A program made the position numbers and the translations under genes. From Vanessa cardui (Eukaryota; Arthropoda; Insecta; Lepidoptera; Nymphalidae): a stretch of 64,000 bases of DNA. The notes beneath the pieces were generated by a model, which saw only the letters and a program-made list of their open reading frames with translations, did no database searches and was not told where the DNA came from. Location of the stretch: contig NC_061131.1 in the NCBI RefSeq assembly GCF_905220365.1, positions 8,903,318-8,967,317 on the forward strand, in the 5' to 3' direction. Shown in pieces: positions 12,233-22,760 of the stretch; the first letter of the stretch is position 1, and every line of letters begins with the position of its first letter.

Positions 12233-13395
12233 ATTAAATGTTCTTGAAATCATTCACTATCATACAGAAATAAATTAGCGCGGTATCTGTCTAACTTTTA
12301 TATTAAATATAACATAAAAACTTTATACGTGAGTATTTCATTCACACAAATGATAAATAGAGGATCTATCTTCGAAACTATATTGTCATTGTTTGTAAAT
12401 GTAACTAGGCAGCAATTATAATCGATTGCGTTATAATAACGGTAAATGGACGATTCTCCTAGTCGTCGTAGTCTTTCACTTGTATGTATAATCACAATAT
12501 AAACAATTATCTGAATGCAAACAATTCTAATTATGTGTACTTATACTTGTTTTTTTTATTTTTTTGTTTTTAGCGGTCTAGCATGACTCTGAATCGAAAA
12601 AAGGTAATATGTCACAGTTAACCAAGGCAATAATGCATACAGTTTTGTGTATTAGTACAATTAATAAAAAGGTATATCAAGAATTTATAAATCTGTTCAC
12701 GTTATTGGAATTGTTATTGATAATATATCATTTAATAACTACATGATTGACATTTTTAAATTATAATTGTAATAAAAAAAACTGTTTATAAACTGGACCG
12801 CGGAAATTAGTGGGATGGGGATTTTTTACTGGATCTGGAATACCGCCTTTTGTCTACTAAATACTAGTTGTAGTAAAAACTTTATATTCTAATTATATTA
12901 ATCGCCTATGAACAACTATACGATAAGACGAATCTGTAAAACAAATCGCTGTGTAAATGTTGCCATACCTTAATTTTAAACTAGATTTTCCTGATGACCT
13001 CATAGTTTTAGTTATTTAAATATGGTCTATTGCAAGTTCAAGTACGATCAAAAAAACACACGAATATATAAATAGATCAAACCAATTTAACATCCATAAA
13101 CATGTCTTTTTAATTAAGATTCATTTGTATGTATTTTGACCCTCAGATGATTAGATTTATCGTTTAAGGTTAATAATATCATTCGACATTTCCTGCTTAA
13201 TTGTATCATGTAAATTATTATTATTTTGTAACCGAATGTTACGTTTATGGATCAATCAATCAAAAGATCAATTCAACTTGAATTTAATTTTTCAAGTTCC
13301 AATGATTTAGATTGTTATGCAAATCGATTCTAGGAAGATTATGTCAATACGGAATCATTTACATATGGTGGCACCACATGTAGACATTGTTGTTG
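12233..13395. other. AT-rich spacer, no feature seen
   Basis: A 65-codon minus-strand ORF at 12298-12495 has no recognisable features. No repeat family was recognised. Confidence 0.4.
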
Positions 13396-13605
13396 GAGCT
13401 GAGATGGCACAGTGTTTAGCACGCGTCCATTTTAACCAATGATTTCACGGATTCAAACCCAGGCAAGAACTATCGAATTTCATGTGCCTAATATGTTCAT
13501 GAGAATAAGAAGTCATCTTGTTAAAAAAAAATCGCGACGAAAGCTGCGTACATCTAAATTCAATGAAATCATGCCACATGTGTATCTACCACCTTGCAGT
13601 AGCAA
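13396..13605 (+). mobile_element. Metulj-like SINE, diverged, 3' truncated
   Basis: The order is GAGATGGCACAGTGTTTAGC (A box region), ACGGATTCAAACCCAGGCAA (B box), TTCATGTGCCTAAT, and a degenerate CATGCCACATGTGTATCTAC segment. The GAGAGGAGG and CAGGCTGTT 3' part is missing. The 82-codon ORF through it is SINE sequence. Confidence 0.7.
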
Positions 13606-13929
13606 CGAGATAAAGAACGTTAAAAAACGTTATTGGGCTGTTTCGTTTTCATACGAAATTAACTTTGTTATTTTGTTATTAAAGTAAGTAACCTCAATGG
13701 TGAATCAGTGAATCCACCTTGAAAATTTAACATTGAGTTAGCCTGTGACAAGAATAAGGTGAAGATACACCTACGTTACGGAAAATATTGACGGTGATGG
13801 ATATAATCGCAAAGGCAAAAAACGCCAAAAATACTTGCTTGATTTTATTTCTGTTAGAAACTACAGGGTTGCCGAAGTGCATTAAGGGGACTACAGGAGC
13901 TAATTGCCCTTGAGAATCACGCGCACACA

Positions 13930-14060
13930 CTTACACTAACGACAAAAACGGCATGTCTCCGCGCGCACTACGCTTAGCGAGGCGGCGAGGTTACGCCTGA
14001 ATATTCCAACAGATGGCGCCGAACCGCCGCGCGCCGCGCCGAGCGAAAGCGAAGCGGAGT
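13930..14060. other. CpG-rich islet with CTCF-like motif
   Basis: A very CpG-dense tract (runs such as CCGCGCGCCGCGCCGAGCG) lies in AT-rich DNA. At 14006-14019 the sequence CCAACAGATGGCGC matches 13 of 14 positions of the CTCF core CCASYAGRKGGCRS. It is followed by TCAATTCTATCAATTCTATC, a 9-bp tandem duplication. A 67-codon minus-strand ORF running leftward from here (13930 to 13727) has a hydrophobic stretch of about 18 residues, but it starts with GTG and so is not a supported eukaryotic gene. It could be a promoter islet, an insulator or a TE end. Confidence 0.35.
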
Positions 14061-14824
14061 CAATTCTATCAATTCTATCCATCATAGATTTCATAAAAAT
14101 AGACAGGACAACAGAATTGTTTTAATTTCTTTGTGTCATTTAAAAAATTATGATAAAATTAAACTGAATTAATTAAACTTAAATTATTATTATTTTATGT
14201 ACAAAAAATAGTTAATTTAAACATTTTTTTCTTTAATTTTTACTGTATCAATTCAATTAGTTGTAATACTAAATATTAAATCGTACCTATTTTTAAATTT
14301 TGTAAGTTTGTTAAGCGATTTATTAAATAAAATTGGAACTGTTCGTAATTTGTACATTGACAAAAAGCGTAGAGTTTGTCCGTTTTACTAATATCGGTAC
14401 ACAAAGAAAAAAAATTAAGTTAAAAAAGTCAGCATCAAAAAGTTACTATAAAAATAATATCGTCAAGTCGGTTTACTCATAAAAATAGTTTGAATATTAG
14501 AATTATTTGTATTGTTTTTGACTGATATTTGAAATAAAACTGATTCAATTAAATTCAAATATTTTTATTTATTTTTGGTTTAACAAAAAAACAAATAAAT
14601 TTCGTTTCAATTTTTTTATTAAAATATTTTTTTTAATTATTCGTTTGTCGTCGTTCGTTATTAAAATATCTTGGATACTTGCAAACAATATTTCACCCAC
14701 TTTCACTGAAGCTACGAGCTAAAATTTTTCAATTGATACTATTTCCAATCTTTAAAAAATATTGAATTACGTATATGACACTTCTAAATATTTTAGTTCT
14801 TTGGTTCACAACAATTACATATTT
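14061..14824. other. Very AT-rich spacer, no feature seen
   Basis: Homopolymer-rich A/T DNA with no supported gene or repeat family. Confidence 0.4.
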
Positions 14825-14922
14825 CAAGATGGCCCAGTGGGTAGAACGCGCGCATCTTATTGCGGGTTCAAACCCAGGCAAGCACCACTAAATATTCATG
14901 TGATGTGCTAATTTGTATTTAT
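14825..14922 (+). mobile_element. Metulj-like SINE, tRNA-related head only
   Basis: AGATGGCCCAGTGGGTAGAA (A box), TGCGGGTTCAAACCCAGGCA (perfect B box GGTTCAAACCC), AGCACCAC and TTCATGTGATGTGCTAATTTG are intact, then the copy stops in A/T-rich DNA. It is truncated at the 3' side. Confidence 0.75.
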
Positions 14923-15155
14923 TTATTTTTTTTATTATTAAATTTCATCCATACATAACTATATTTCCTATTATAAACAAAATTGATAAAATTAAACTCT
15001 AACGTAATAGAAATAGCTTCCGTGTTATTTTTTTTCGATTTTCTTAATTCTGAAAAAATAAATACATAGTTGTTAGGAATTAAATTTTAATAATTATAAT
15101 ATATATATATATATTTTTAAATATAGTCCTTTAAAAATAATATAATTTTAGTTCA

Positions 15156-15232
15156 GAGTGCGGGGATCGAACCCGCACATTCTTCTTGGACTTGCTTGCA
15201 TTGACCAAATACTCCATGGGGACTGTAAGAAA
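15156..15232 (-). repeat. tRNA-like sequence (tRNA pseudogene or SINE head)
   Basis: On the minus strand a perfect 7-bp T-arm stem encloses TTCGATC (GTGCGGGTTCGATCCCCGCA), giving a good B box GGTTCGATCCC. About 40 bases upstream TTTGGTCAATGCAAG resembles an A box. No proper acceptor stem or anticodon arm can be formed, so it is a tRNA-derived repeat or pseudogene, not a working tRNA. Confidence 0.5.
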
Positions 15233-15554
15233 TCTGTCGAAAAATCTGATTCTATGCGAACTAATTGCATTGTTTTTAATAAATATTTCCAATAATCATT
15301 ATTTATAAAATATATATATATATATATGTTTACTAATTAAATACTCTTACCTTTTCATATTATCTTTCATATGTTCGGCTTTTTAATTTATATGAACGTT
15401 TTTTAGTTTTCTTCACATATTGTACTTTATTTCCCATGTTTACAAAATTAAACTTTATAAAAAATAACTTAACAAAAAAGTAAATGGCTACTATTTACAT
15501 AAAAGAATAATATTCGATAATTAATTTACAATTAAAATTACACAAAAATAAAAT

Positions 15555-15670
15555 CTACGAGATTTTATTCGCAACGATGCGGTGAAAAGAGCGACACGTC
15601 TGTATAGCAACAGGCCTCGGCCGGCAGTGTCTGTACGAGGCGCTCACGCACACATGCTTACGCATTTTGG
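15555..15670. other. Second CpG-rich islet
   Basis: A GC-rich tract containing CAACAGGCCTCGGCCGGCAG and GAGGCGCTCACGCACAC lies about 1.5 kb right of the islet at 13930-14060, in AT-rich DNA. I see no ORF, promoter element or known repeat that explains it. The two islets could bound one insertion, but I found no terminal repeats joining them. Confidence 0.3.
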
Positions 15671-16644
15671 TCGAAAATAAGAAAATCTGATTTAAAAAAA
15701 ATCTATTGATTTTACTAAATAATTAAGATAATAAATTTTTAGTATATTGTTTGTAGAATAATCTGACAAAAGACCAAAATTATTCAAGGTATATAAGTGT
15801 AGTTAAAAAACAAAAAAAGACTTTTTTAGAGGTAACTTTGCGATTTTTTTCTATCGTACCAAATTAATTACATCATGTTTTCAACACAATTAATAACTAG
15901 CATCTATCCTGAAGATTAACATATATTTTTTTTCATTTGGTTTATTGCATTGGATTATATACTTTTTGGCATTTTAAAACTTGCATTTAGCTCATGTAGT
16001 CCCCTTAAACATGACAGTAGACATGAGCATTACAGTATTGTTTTAATCGAAGATATAAATTTTGGAAAGACATTAGATCTAAAAGTAGAAATATATCACC
16101 GTTCATTTGAAGTTAGTTTAAACAATAACGTAAATAAAATCGGGAGTATAGTTGCAAATTGTGTACAGAGTAACAATACGTTTAACAAATAACTAATTAA
16201 GTGAGAGTATAATTAGCATGTCAAGGGTTCTCTGTTTTCTAAGCACCTGTTAAACGACGACGATAGTCGCGTCTTGCATTATCATGATTAAATCACATTA
16301 AAATAATGATAATAGTGTTGATCATTCATAGTTTATAGAATTCCTTATTATGTTAGTTTAGTATTGTATTTTACCTTTCCCGATTAAAATATTTAGTACT
16401 TAAGTTCGAAAAAAATTGATACATTTCAAGATCAGGCATGGAATTTTTATCTGTTGATTTCCATAAAGGATACAATTCATTTAATCTATGGGCAAAACCA
16501 GGGTTTCATTTACATTCAATTAAATCCTGTAAGATGCCGATTTATTAGTGTATTATATTTTTATGTTTTTCAATTAGGGACATTTAATTCTGCCTATTAG
16601 TGAATTAATTCCTACTTTTTACAATGTTCTTTATTTGGTAATTA
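15671..16644. other. AT-rich spacer, no feature seen
   Basis: An 80-codon ORF at 15950-16192 starts with TTG and has no recognisable domain; I treat it as chance. No repeat was recognised. Confidence 0.4.
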
Positions 16645-16961
16645 TGACGCAGGTCGAGATGGCTCAGTGGTTAGAACACGTGCATCTTAACCGATAATTG
16701 CGGGTTCAAACCCAGCATCGCTGTTTCATGTGCTTAATTTGTCTTTATAATTCATCTCGTGCTAAGCGGTGAAGGAAAACATCGTGAGAAAACCTGCATG
16801 TGACAAATTTCATAGAAATTCTGCCACTCGTGCATTCGACCAACCCGCATTGGAATAGCGTGGTGGAATATTCCAAACCTTCTCTTAAAAGGGAGAGGAG
16901 GCCTTTAGCCCAGCAGTGGGAATTTACAGGCTGTTGATGTTTGTTTTGTTTGTTTGACGCA
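16645..16961 (+). mobile_element. Full-length Metulj-like SINE with TSD
   Basis: This is the best SINE copy. It is flanked by the direct repeat TGACGCA at 16645-16651 and 16955-16961. It has an A box (GATGGCTCAGTGGTTAGAAC), B box (GCGGGTTCAAACCC), the central CTCGTGCTAAGCGGTGAAGG and AACATCGTGAGAAAACCTGC, the CCGCATTGGAATAGCGTGG block, and the 3' part GGGAGAGGAGGCCTTTAGCC, CAGCAGTGGGAATTTACAGG and CTGTTGATG ending in TTTG repeats. The A and B boxes indicate a tRNA-derived pol III promoter. It has no coding capacity; mobility would depend on a LINE supplied elsewhere. Confidence 0.85.
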
Positions 16962-19877
16962 AGTGTTGCTTAACAAACACATACACCTTTAGTTTTTATT
17001 TAAAAATCCATAAATTGGCTACTTGTGTTATTGTGGTGATCGTACAAGCAGGTTTATTGTGAGACTGTCCTTATAGAAGCCACTGTTTGAACAATCAGTA
17101 GTAGCAATGAATGATAAAAGAATAGCTTTGTTAAGTGTAAACAAGATAATAAGATTGGCAGCTATCGCATTCGAGGCAATCCACTCTTGACCTAGGACTG
17201 ATCGTCACTGCGTTAATTGTCTATTAAAACTCATTAGTTACAAGCTACGTGACAAAAGTATTAGATATTTACCTCATACAAATTATTACTATCAATTTTA
17301 TAATGTTACAATACACATAGAACTAGGAACTATGGAAATAGTTCAGCTCTTAAAAGTTTGGAATATTTTTCGAGCTAAATTTTAAAACAATAAAAAAAAT
17401 TAGGTAATATATACATTATGAATGTTATAATACTTCTTTATAAGACATACAATAATTTAAGGTTTTTCCCGCGTTCTTTGTTGTAAGGTAGACTTTAAGA
17501 TTTTTATCCAATCATTAACTTCAGACTAAATTGTAAATTTTTTTGTATGTCGTTGTCACAACAAGTGATGCTTTTATTGTAATAAGAGAGGTCATTCACT
17601 TGAACACAAGCACTAACAGATTCCAACCTGTACTTAATAATAGTATGAATAACTGAATATTAATATTTGCGAAGCATATAATACAGCATTTAAGATAATA
17701 GCTCCTATTTGTTGAGCAAATGTCAAAAGGTCGTTGTCCTAATCTAGACTGATGTACTAAGTCTATTTACGGTAATTTATCAATTGACAAAATGGGGGAA
17801 CTCGGTTGTGGACAACTAAAGTAATTGATTAATATAAGTACTAAAAATAAAATATAGTCACCCCTATAGAACTAAATTATTGTTAAATATGTAATGTATT
17901 TATTATTTAAGCCTTTTACGAAGATATATATTTATTCAGTGCATATGTTATTGTATATAGTAAAATTAAGTAGTTGAGAATTTCAAAGTAATGTAAATAG
18001 TTTGAAAATATATAAAGGCAGACGAGAAAATGTTAAAAGATATATGAACATATGTATATATATTATAACTGTACTTTAAGTTCAGTCGCCCTTTTACCCT
18101 GAAATGAATTATATCATTAAGCTCTATAGCCATTAAATATGTATATTATGATGTTTATAAGTTTACTTTATGAATAACCTGTACGAAATAGATTAATTTA
18201 AATATCAACGTAACTGACACTTTCCATTGGACTAGAAAGTAGGTATGTTATGTTTTGAGAATGATTTTGCAAAATTGGATGATGCATATTTCGTTTTAGT
18301 CTCATACGCTAAATTGCTTTTACGGTAATTGTTACTGCAACTTATATTACATTGGATTTAGTTCGTGTTTTAATTGGAGTTTTTATATGTACATCTTGAG
18401 TTTCTAATGTAATAAAAACTTAATATACGAAAACATAAATTAAGTCTACTCTGTATATGTTTATATTTCTGTTCTTTTGACCTTATTCGGTTTAGTTTTT
18501 GTCACGAGTGGGCAAAAAACCAGACGAAATTCCTTATGCTGTTGATTTGGCTCTGAGGCGCTCCAACAATACAGCGATATAGAATTTCTAGGAAGCATTC
18601 AGTATTCAAACATGTCTCTTCAACTCTTTTATAATATGTAAATAAACAAAAACCTATTAAAATTCCACGCTTTAAATTCAGACTATGTCAACAAAATATG
18701 TTATGAAAATATAAATTTATTTTATTTAATATTCTAGTGGTAACACTGATGTTTATTGGAGCAATAACAATTAACCGATACGACATATTGAGAACTAATT
18801 CGGACTAGCTCTGACTACGACTTATTACCAAATAAAAATTATATTATTTTAGCCGTACCAAAATCTATGAATTTTCGTAATCCGCTTTCGCAACGCCTTT
18901 GCGAAGATATAAATCGATTAATGAGTTGGTATTTCCAAATGACAGACATAAGGCTCGCGAAAAGCGGTCGTTTTGCAAAAGAACAAATGCATTTGTAATT
19001 CGTCTCAAAGCAGTCACGGTCCTAATATATTGGAAACAGCGTCGAACATGAAAGTTTATTCATAATGAAAGGTGTTGGTGTAGTCGTTACATTTGCGTCA
19101 TATCGATTAAAATATTTATTTACTAGAATATTCGCATTAAATTTTATTGATTCGCTTTAATATCTGTGAAGAACAGCACTTCGAATAAACAGCTGCAATA
19201 AAAATGGCGTGTGTCTTTTGAAACACGTGAATAGTTTTTTTTTTACTTGAGATTTTGATGATAGATATTAACTGCCTAGTAAAGTAAGTAGTAATATTAA
19301 CCGATACAGCCGCATTATCCAGTCATATTAGGATTAGATCGGGCCGATAAAAAGTTATTGGGTTTTCCGACGAAATATACTCAGGCAAACCGGGTCATTT
19401 TGTTCATATTTAGTTGGATACGTTCATAATTATTGTGCACTTTGAGCATTCGAATTCTAGATTACAAACTTGAAGCTATTTAAGTGATTTGTATTATATT
19501 TTATTTCGTCAATAATACCGTATGTGATCTGCCATACCAATTTTAGCTGCTATAAGCTAATATGAAGTAGTAAAAGTCACACGTCATCGTCAGATGGACA
19601 TATGCTTTTGTTTGAATCGATAAAAGGAACATATGGTAATTCAGAAATATCTTTATAGATTTCTTCATGCATTACACGAACAGTACGCGTAACTATTTAA
19701 TATAATGACGAATTTTGAATACATATCTGTACCCTCCAATTATATTCACTCTACGTTATATAATATATCTTGTATGTATGTCAAGTTTTAATTATATTCG
19801 ATTTAATGATTTAAGCGAAAGATAAATATTACTTTTTAAATAATTATAATATTGCCTATAATTTAATCCAATTCATC
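16962..19877. other. AT-rich spacer, possible conserved block near 18.9 kb
   Basis: No gene is supported. At 18870-19060 the composition is more balanced and a 43-codon ATG ORF occurs (it starts with MNFRNPLSQRLCED), which is not long enough to be significant. No repeat family was recognised. Confidence 0.35.
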
Positions 19878-20030
19878 ACTAATATTATATAATATTAGTT
19901 TTATCTCTGTTGTCTGTTTTATTAATAGCAATATTATATTATATAATATTATTATAATTTCTGAAAATTTAGTAATCTTACACTAAGTTTTATATATCAA
20001 AGTTAGTAAGTTCTACTAAATTTTCAGAAA
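19878..20030. repeat. AT palindrome followed by imperfect hairpin
   Basis: A perfect 22-base palindrome at 19878-19899 is followed 58 bases later by a hairpin. Arms TTTCTGAAAATTTAGTA (19958-19974) and its exact reverse complement (20014-20030) are extended inward by a CTTAC..CTAA stretch pairing with TTAGTAAG, leaving a loop of about 16 bases. It may be a MITE remnant or a foldable transcript; no terminal duplication is clear. Confidence 0.5.
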
Positions 20031-20650
20031 AAGTTATCTATACATTAATAAATTTAACTAATTCGTTTAATACAAATTGATAAACGCAAGCAGGAGGCCG
20101 GTCATTTTGTTAAAAGATATATTTTTGGTAAATCATTTATTTACCTATGTACATAATATTGCAAAAAATCATTCGTATTGTGTTGTATACGCTTGTGTTC
20201 ATAGTCTTTTCTTAAATATTTATGTGCAGATTATAAAAATAAATTTATTAAATAAATTTTAATTTTGACTTCAGACAGTACGTTCTAGTCACTTGACAGC
20301 AATTCTATTCGACTTTCTCTAGAAAGTAAATGCCCGCACAGCTGTGTTCTAAAATGCCTGCGTGAATCAATTAGTTATCTCATTGCAATTTATATCCTAC
20401 ACTGGCGGTAAAGTGCAGACAGCGGTGAATTTACGCTGGAAACATTCATCTTCCGAACGAGAACTAGGGCTTCGATGTGATAACGAAAACTACGTGATAT
20501 ATTGAATTCAAGATAAATATTTCAACTGAAATAAATCCCGCACAGCAATCTTATCATTGGTTTTTCTATAATTTAATTCAGAACGGTATTCGAAGAAATG
20601 CACGTTTACTAGATCTCCTTCAACTGTATCACTTTTTGAATTATTATCAA
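20031..20650. other. AT-rich spacer, no feature seen
   Basis: A 61-codon chance ORF lies at 20077-20262. A more balanced segment at 20280-20500 could be conserved noncoding DNA, but nothing in it can be identified. Confidence 0.35.
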
Positions 20651-20740
20651 TACGCCGCCCACAACAGGATCTAAGATGTGATTATATAGTTGTCCCTTGT
20701 GCCTTTATTACACTGGCTTGCTTACCATTCCCGGAGCATA
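20651..20740 (-). repeat. A-tailed interspersed repeat, short fragment
   Basis: ATCTAAGATGTGATTATATA then GTTGTCCCTTGTGCCTTTAT and ACACTGGCTTGCTTACC match the middle of the complete copy. Confidence 0.5.
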
Positions 20741-22204
20741 GAATTCCATAAAATTATTCTTTGTGGTGAATAATAAATTGATTGTATGTTCAAAGATCGA
20801 TGTGAATATAGTCCTGACACCGGTAAATTAATACAATTTTTAACATGCTAATGCTTCAGTTTTCTTATAGTATCTTCAGTATTATTTATTACATAAATAT
20901 AGTAGGACACAAATTAGATGTAGCATCGGAAAATGCAATGGAATGAAATTAAAACCGATTACTGCCGATTTACACAACCAATAGAAATAGCTCCCTATGA
21001 TATTCCAAGTTATTACGTTTGTGCAAAGATCATATTCGCATAAGAAATAAATATTGATAAATTGGGATAGCGTACTTAATTCGGATGTGATCGGTTTTAC
21101 GAATTTTGCCGATGCGACATCTAAGTTGTGTCGTACTATACGTAACCCAAGCTTAGCATTAATTAATAGCATAGCCAATATTGCTTTTATGCAATGTGTG
21201 GATATTATTTTATAAAGTAAATTATTGCAAAGAAATTACATTCGTTTTTAGACTTAAATTAGTATCATATCATTAAAAGTCCAATATGGCGGACGAGTCA
21301 CGTTATAACAGAACCCGTTACAAAAATTCATCAGTTTTTTTAATAGATACTTATTACGTAATTAGCATATTTATCGCTTAATTAACACCTGGATATAACT
21401 GACGTTCAATTGAAAATTGCTCATTTCATTATCGTTCACTAAAACTTGTTTTCAACTTTCCAGACAGCTAAATTATATAAAGTAATTTATTACTTTATTT
21501 GCACTAAGTATAACATATCATCGATGTTTTGATGTCAAGGGTAAATCAGAGCTTAATGGACAAGCTTAGCAATATATTGCTACGAACAACCATCACGATC
21601 TTCGACAAATAGGAGTGTTGATCTAGAACAAGGCCTACAATTAATCTTAATCGCAAATTACTCATCCGATACAATATATTTTACGATTATACAAAAAAAT
21701 GACAGTTATACACTAATAACTATTGTCATAAGTCAGTTAATATGCGTAGACTGTCTTTTGTTTTATATTGTTTGAAATCATCATAGCCATCATCATTATA
21801 GTGAAATGTTTTCAGACATATTTAATGTGATAAATTTTATTTAAAGTCACATTTATTTTTCTTTAAAAAAATAACTAGAATAAGTAATTGTATTTAATAC
21901 AAGCAACAAATAAGCAATGATAAGTACCATTTCACTTGAAATGCTTTGTAGATTTTTTTTATTCAATTTCTCGTTTTTGTTATTAGATTTTTTTGTATCT
22001 CCACCAAAATTTCCATTCAGAAAAGGCAACAAATCCTTCAAGAAGCAAACGATATTTTCCAACTTTGTCAATTCAAAAATTAAAATCGTCTGTTAAATAA
22101 ACATTAATAAATAAAGCAAAGGTACGGAACTAGTAGCTGTTAACTTTCAGCACAATATATTTGTACAGTGTAATTTTATTGTTTGATAATTGACTTTTCA
22201 AATG
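20741..22204. other. AT-rich spacer, no feature seen
   Basis: Two minus-strand ORFs of 98 codons (20882-21178) and 72 codons (21853-22071) show no family features and are treated as chance. Confidence 0.4.
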
Positions 22205-22352
22205 TTGGAAAAAAGTAACTACTGAGTTACATGAGAGTCTCTTCTGTGGGTTCCAAACCGACGATTGCTTTACATTCGGTACAAAATATATAAAATGTCG
22301 ATTCAAACGTGCTTGTAAGAGTTTACTTGAATAAAATATACTTTGATTTGAA
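22205..22352 (+). mobile_element. LINE 3' tail, same family as at 2.4 kb
   Basis: AAGTAACTACTGAGTTACAT, GTCGATTCAAACGTGCTTGT, AAGAGTTTACTTGAATAAAA and TATACTTTGATTTG follow the same order as in the 2282-2520 unit. Only the untranslated tail is present. Confidence 0.65.
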
Positions 22353-22494
22353 AAGTTTGAAGTCGTGAACTCTCAAGTCGTGTCATTGCGGTTAAGTGGA
22401 TATTCATGTCTCCTAAATCCATAAGAAATATGCAGGTTTCTGGAAATAAATAGAAAATCTGCACTTAAGTATATCTGTGAAGTTTGCATACATC

Positions 22495-22760
22495 TACATA
22501 TATAAAATAACAAATCCGGACTGAATGATTCATCATCGCTTAGCGTAAACTATTAAAATTAGTGCCTTGAAATTTGGTGAGTACTATGGATTTATTGAAT
22601 AGACGTCCACTAAGAAAGGAATTTTGGAAATTCTAACCTTAAGGGGGGGAAATAATGGTTAAACCTTTGTACGGAAGACCGTCATTTTTTAATTTAGAAA
22701 CATGAAATTTTATTTTTGGGATATTGATTAAAAATTAGTCGATACCTAATATATATAAAC
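22495..22760. mobile_element. Probable TE fragment, class unknown
   Basis: A stretch with ACGTCCACTAAGAAAGGAAT, TTTGGAAATTCTAACCTTAA and GGGGGGGAAATAATGG resembles a dispersed butterfly repeat whose copies carry ACTAAGAAAGGGATTTTGG..CTAAGGGGGTGAAAT. The class is not determined from the sequence. Confidence 0.35.

Noticed and set aside
13727..13930. 67-codon minus-strand ORF with a hydrophobic segment next to a CpG islet
   Set aside because: It starts with GTG and has no clear splice sites or homology. The hydrophobic stretch alone is not evidence in AT-rich DNA.
18870..18990. 43-codon ATG ORF preceded by an acceptor-like TTATTTTAG
   Set aside because: It is short enough to be chance. There is no donor and no family resemblance. 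I kept it only as part of a possible conserved block.
20882..21178. 98-codon minus-strand ORF
   Set aside because: No domain, no exon-like splice signals, composition as background.
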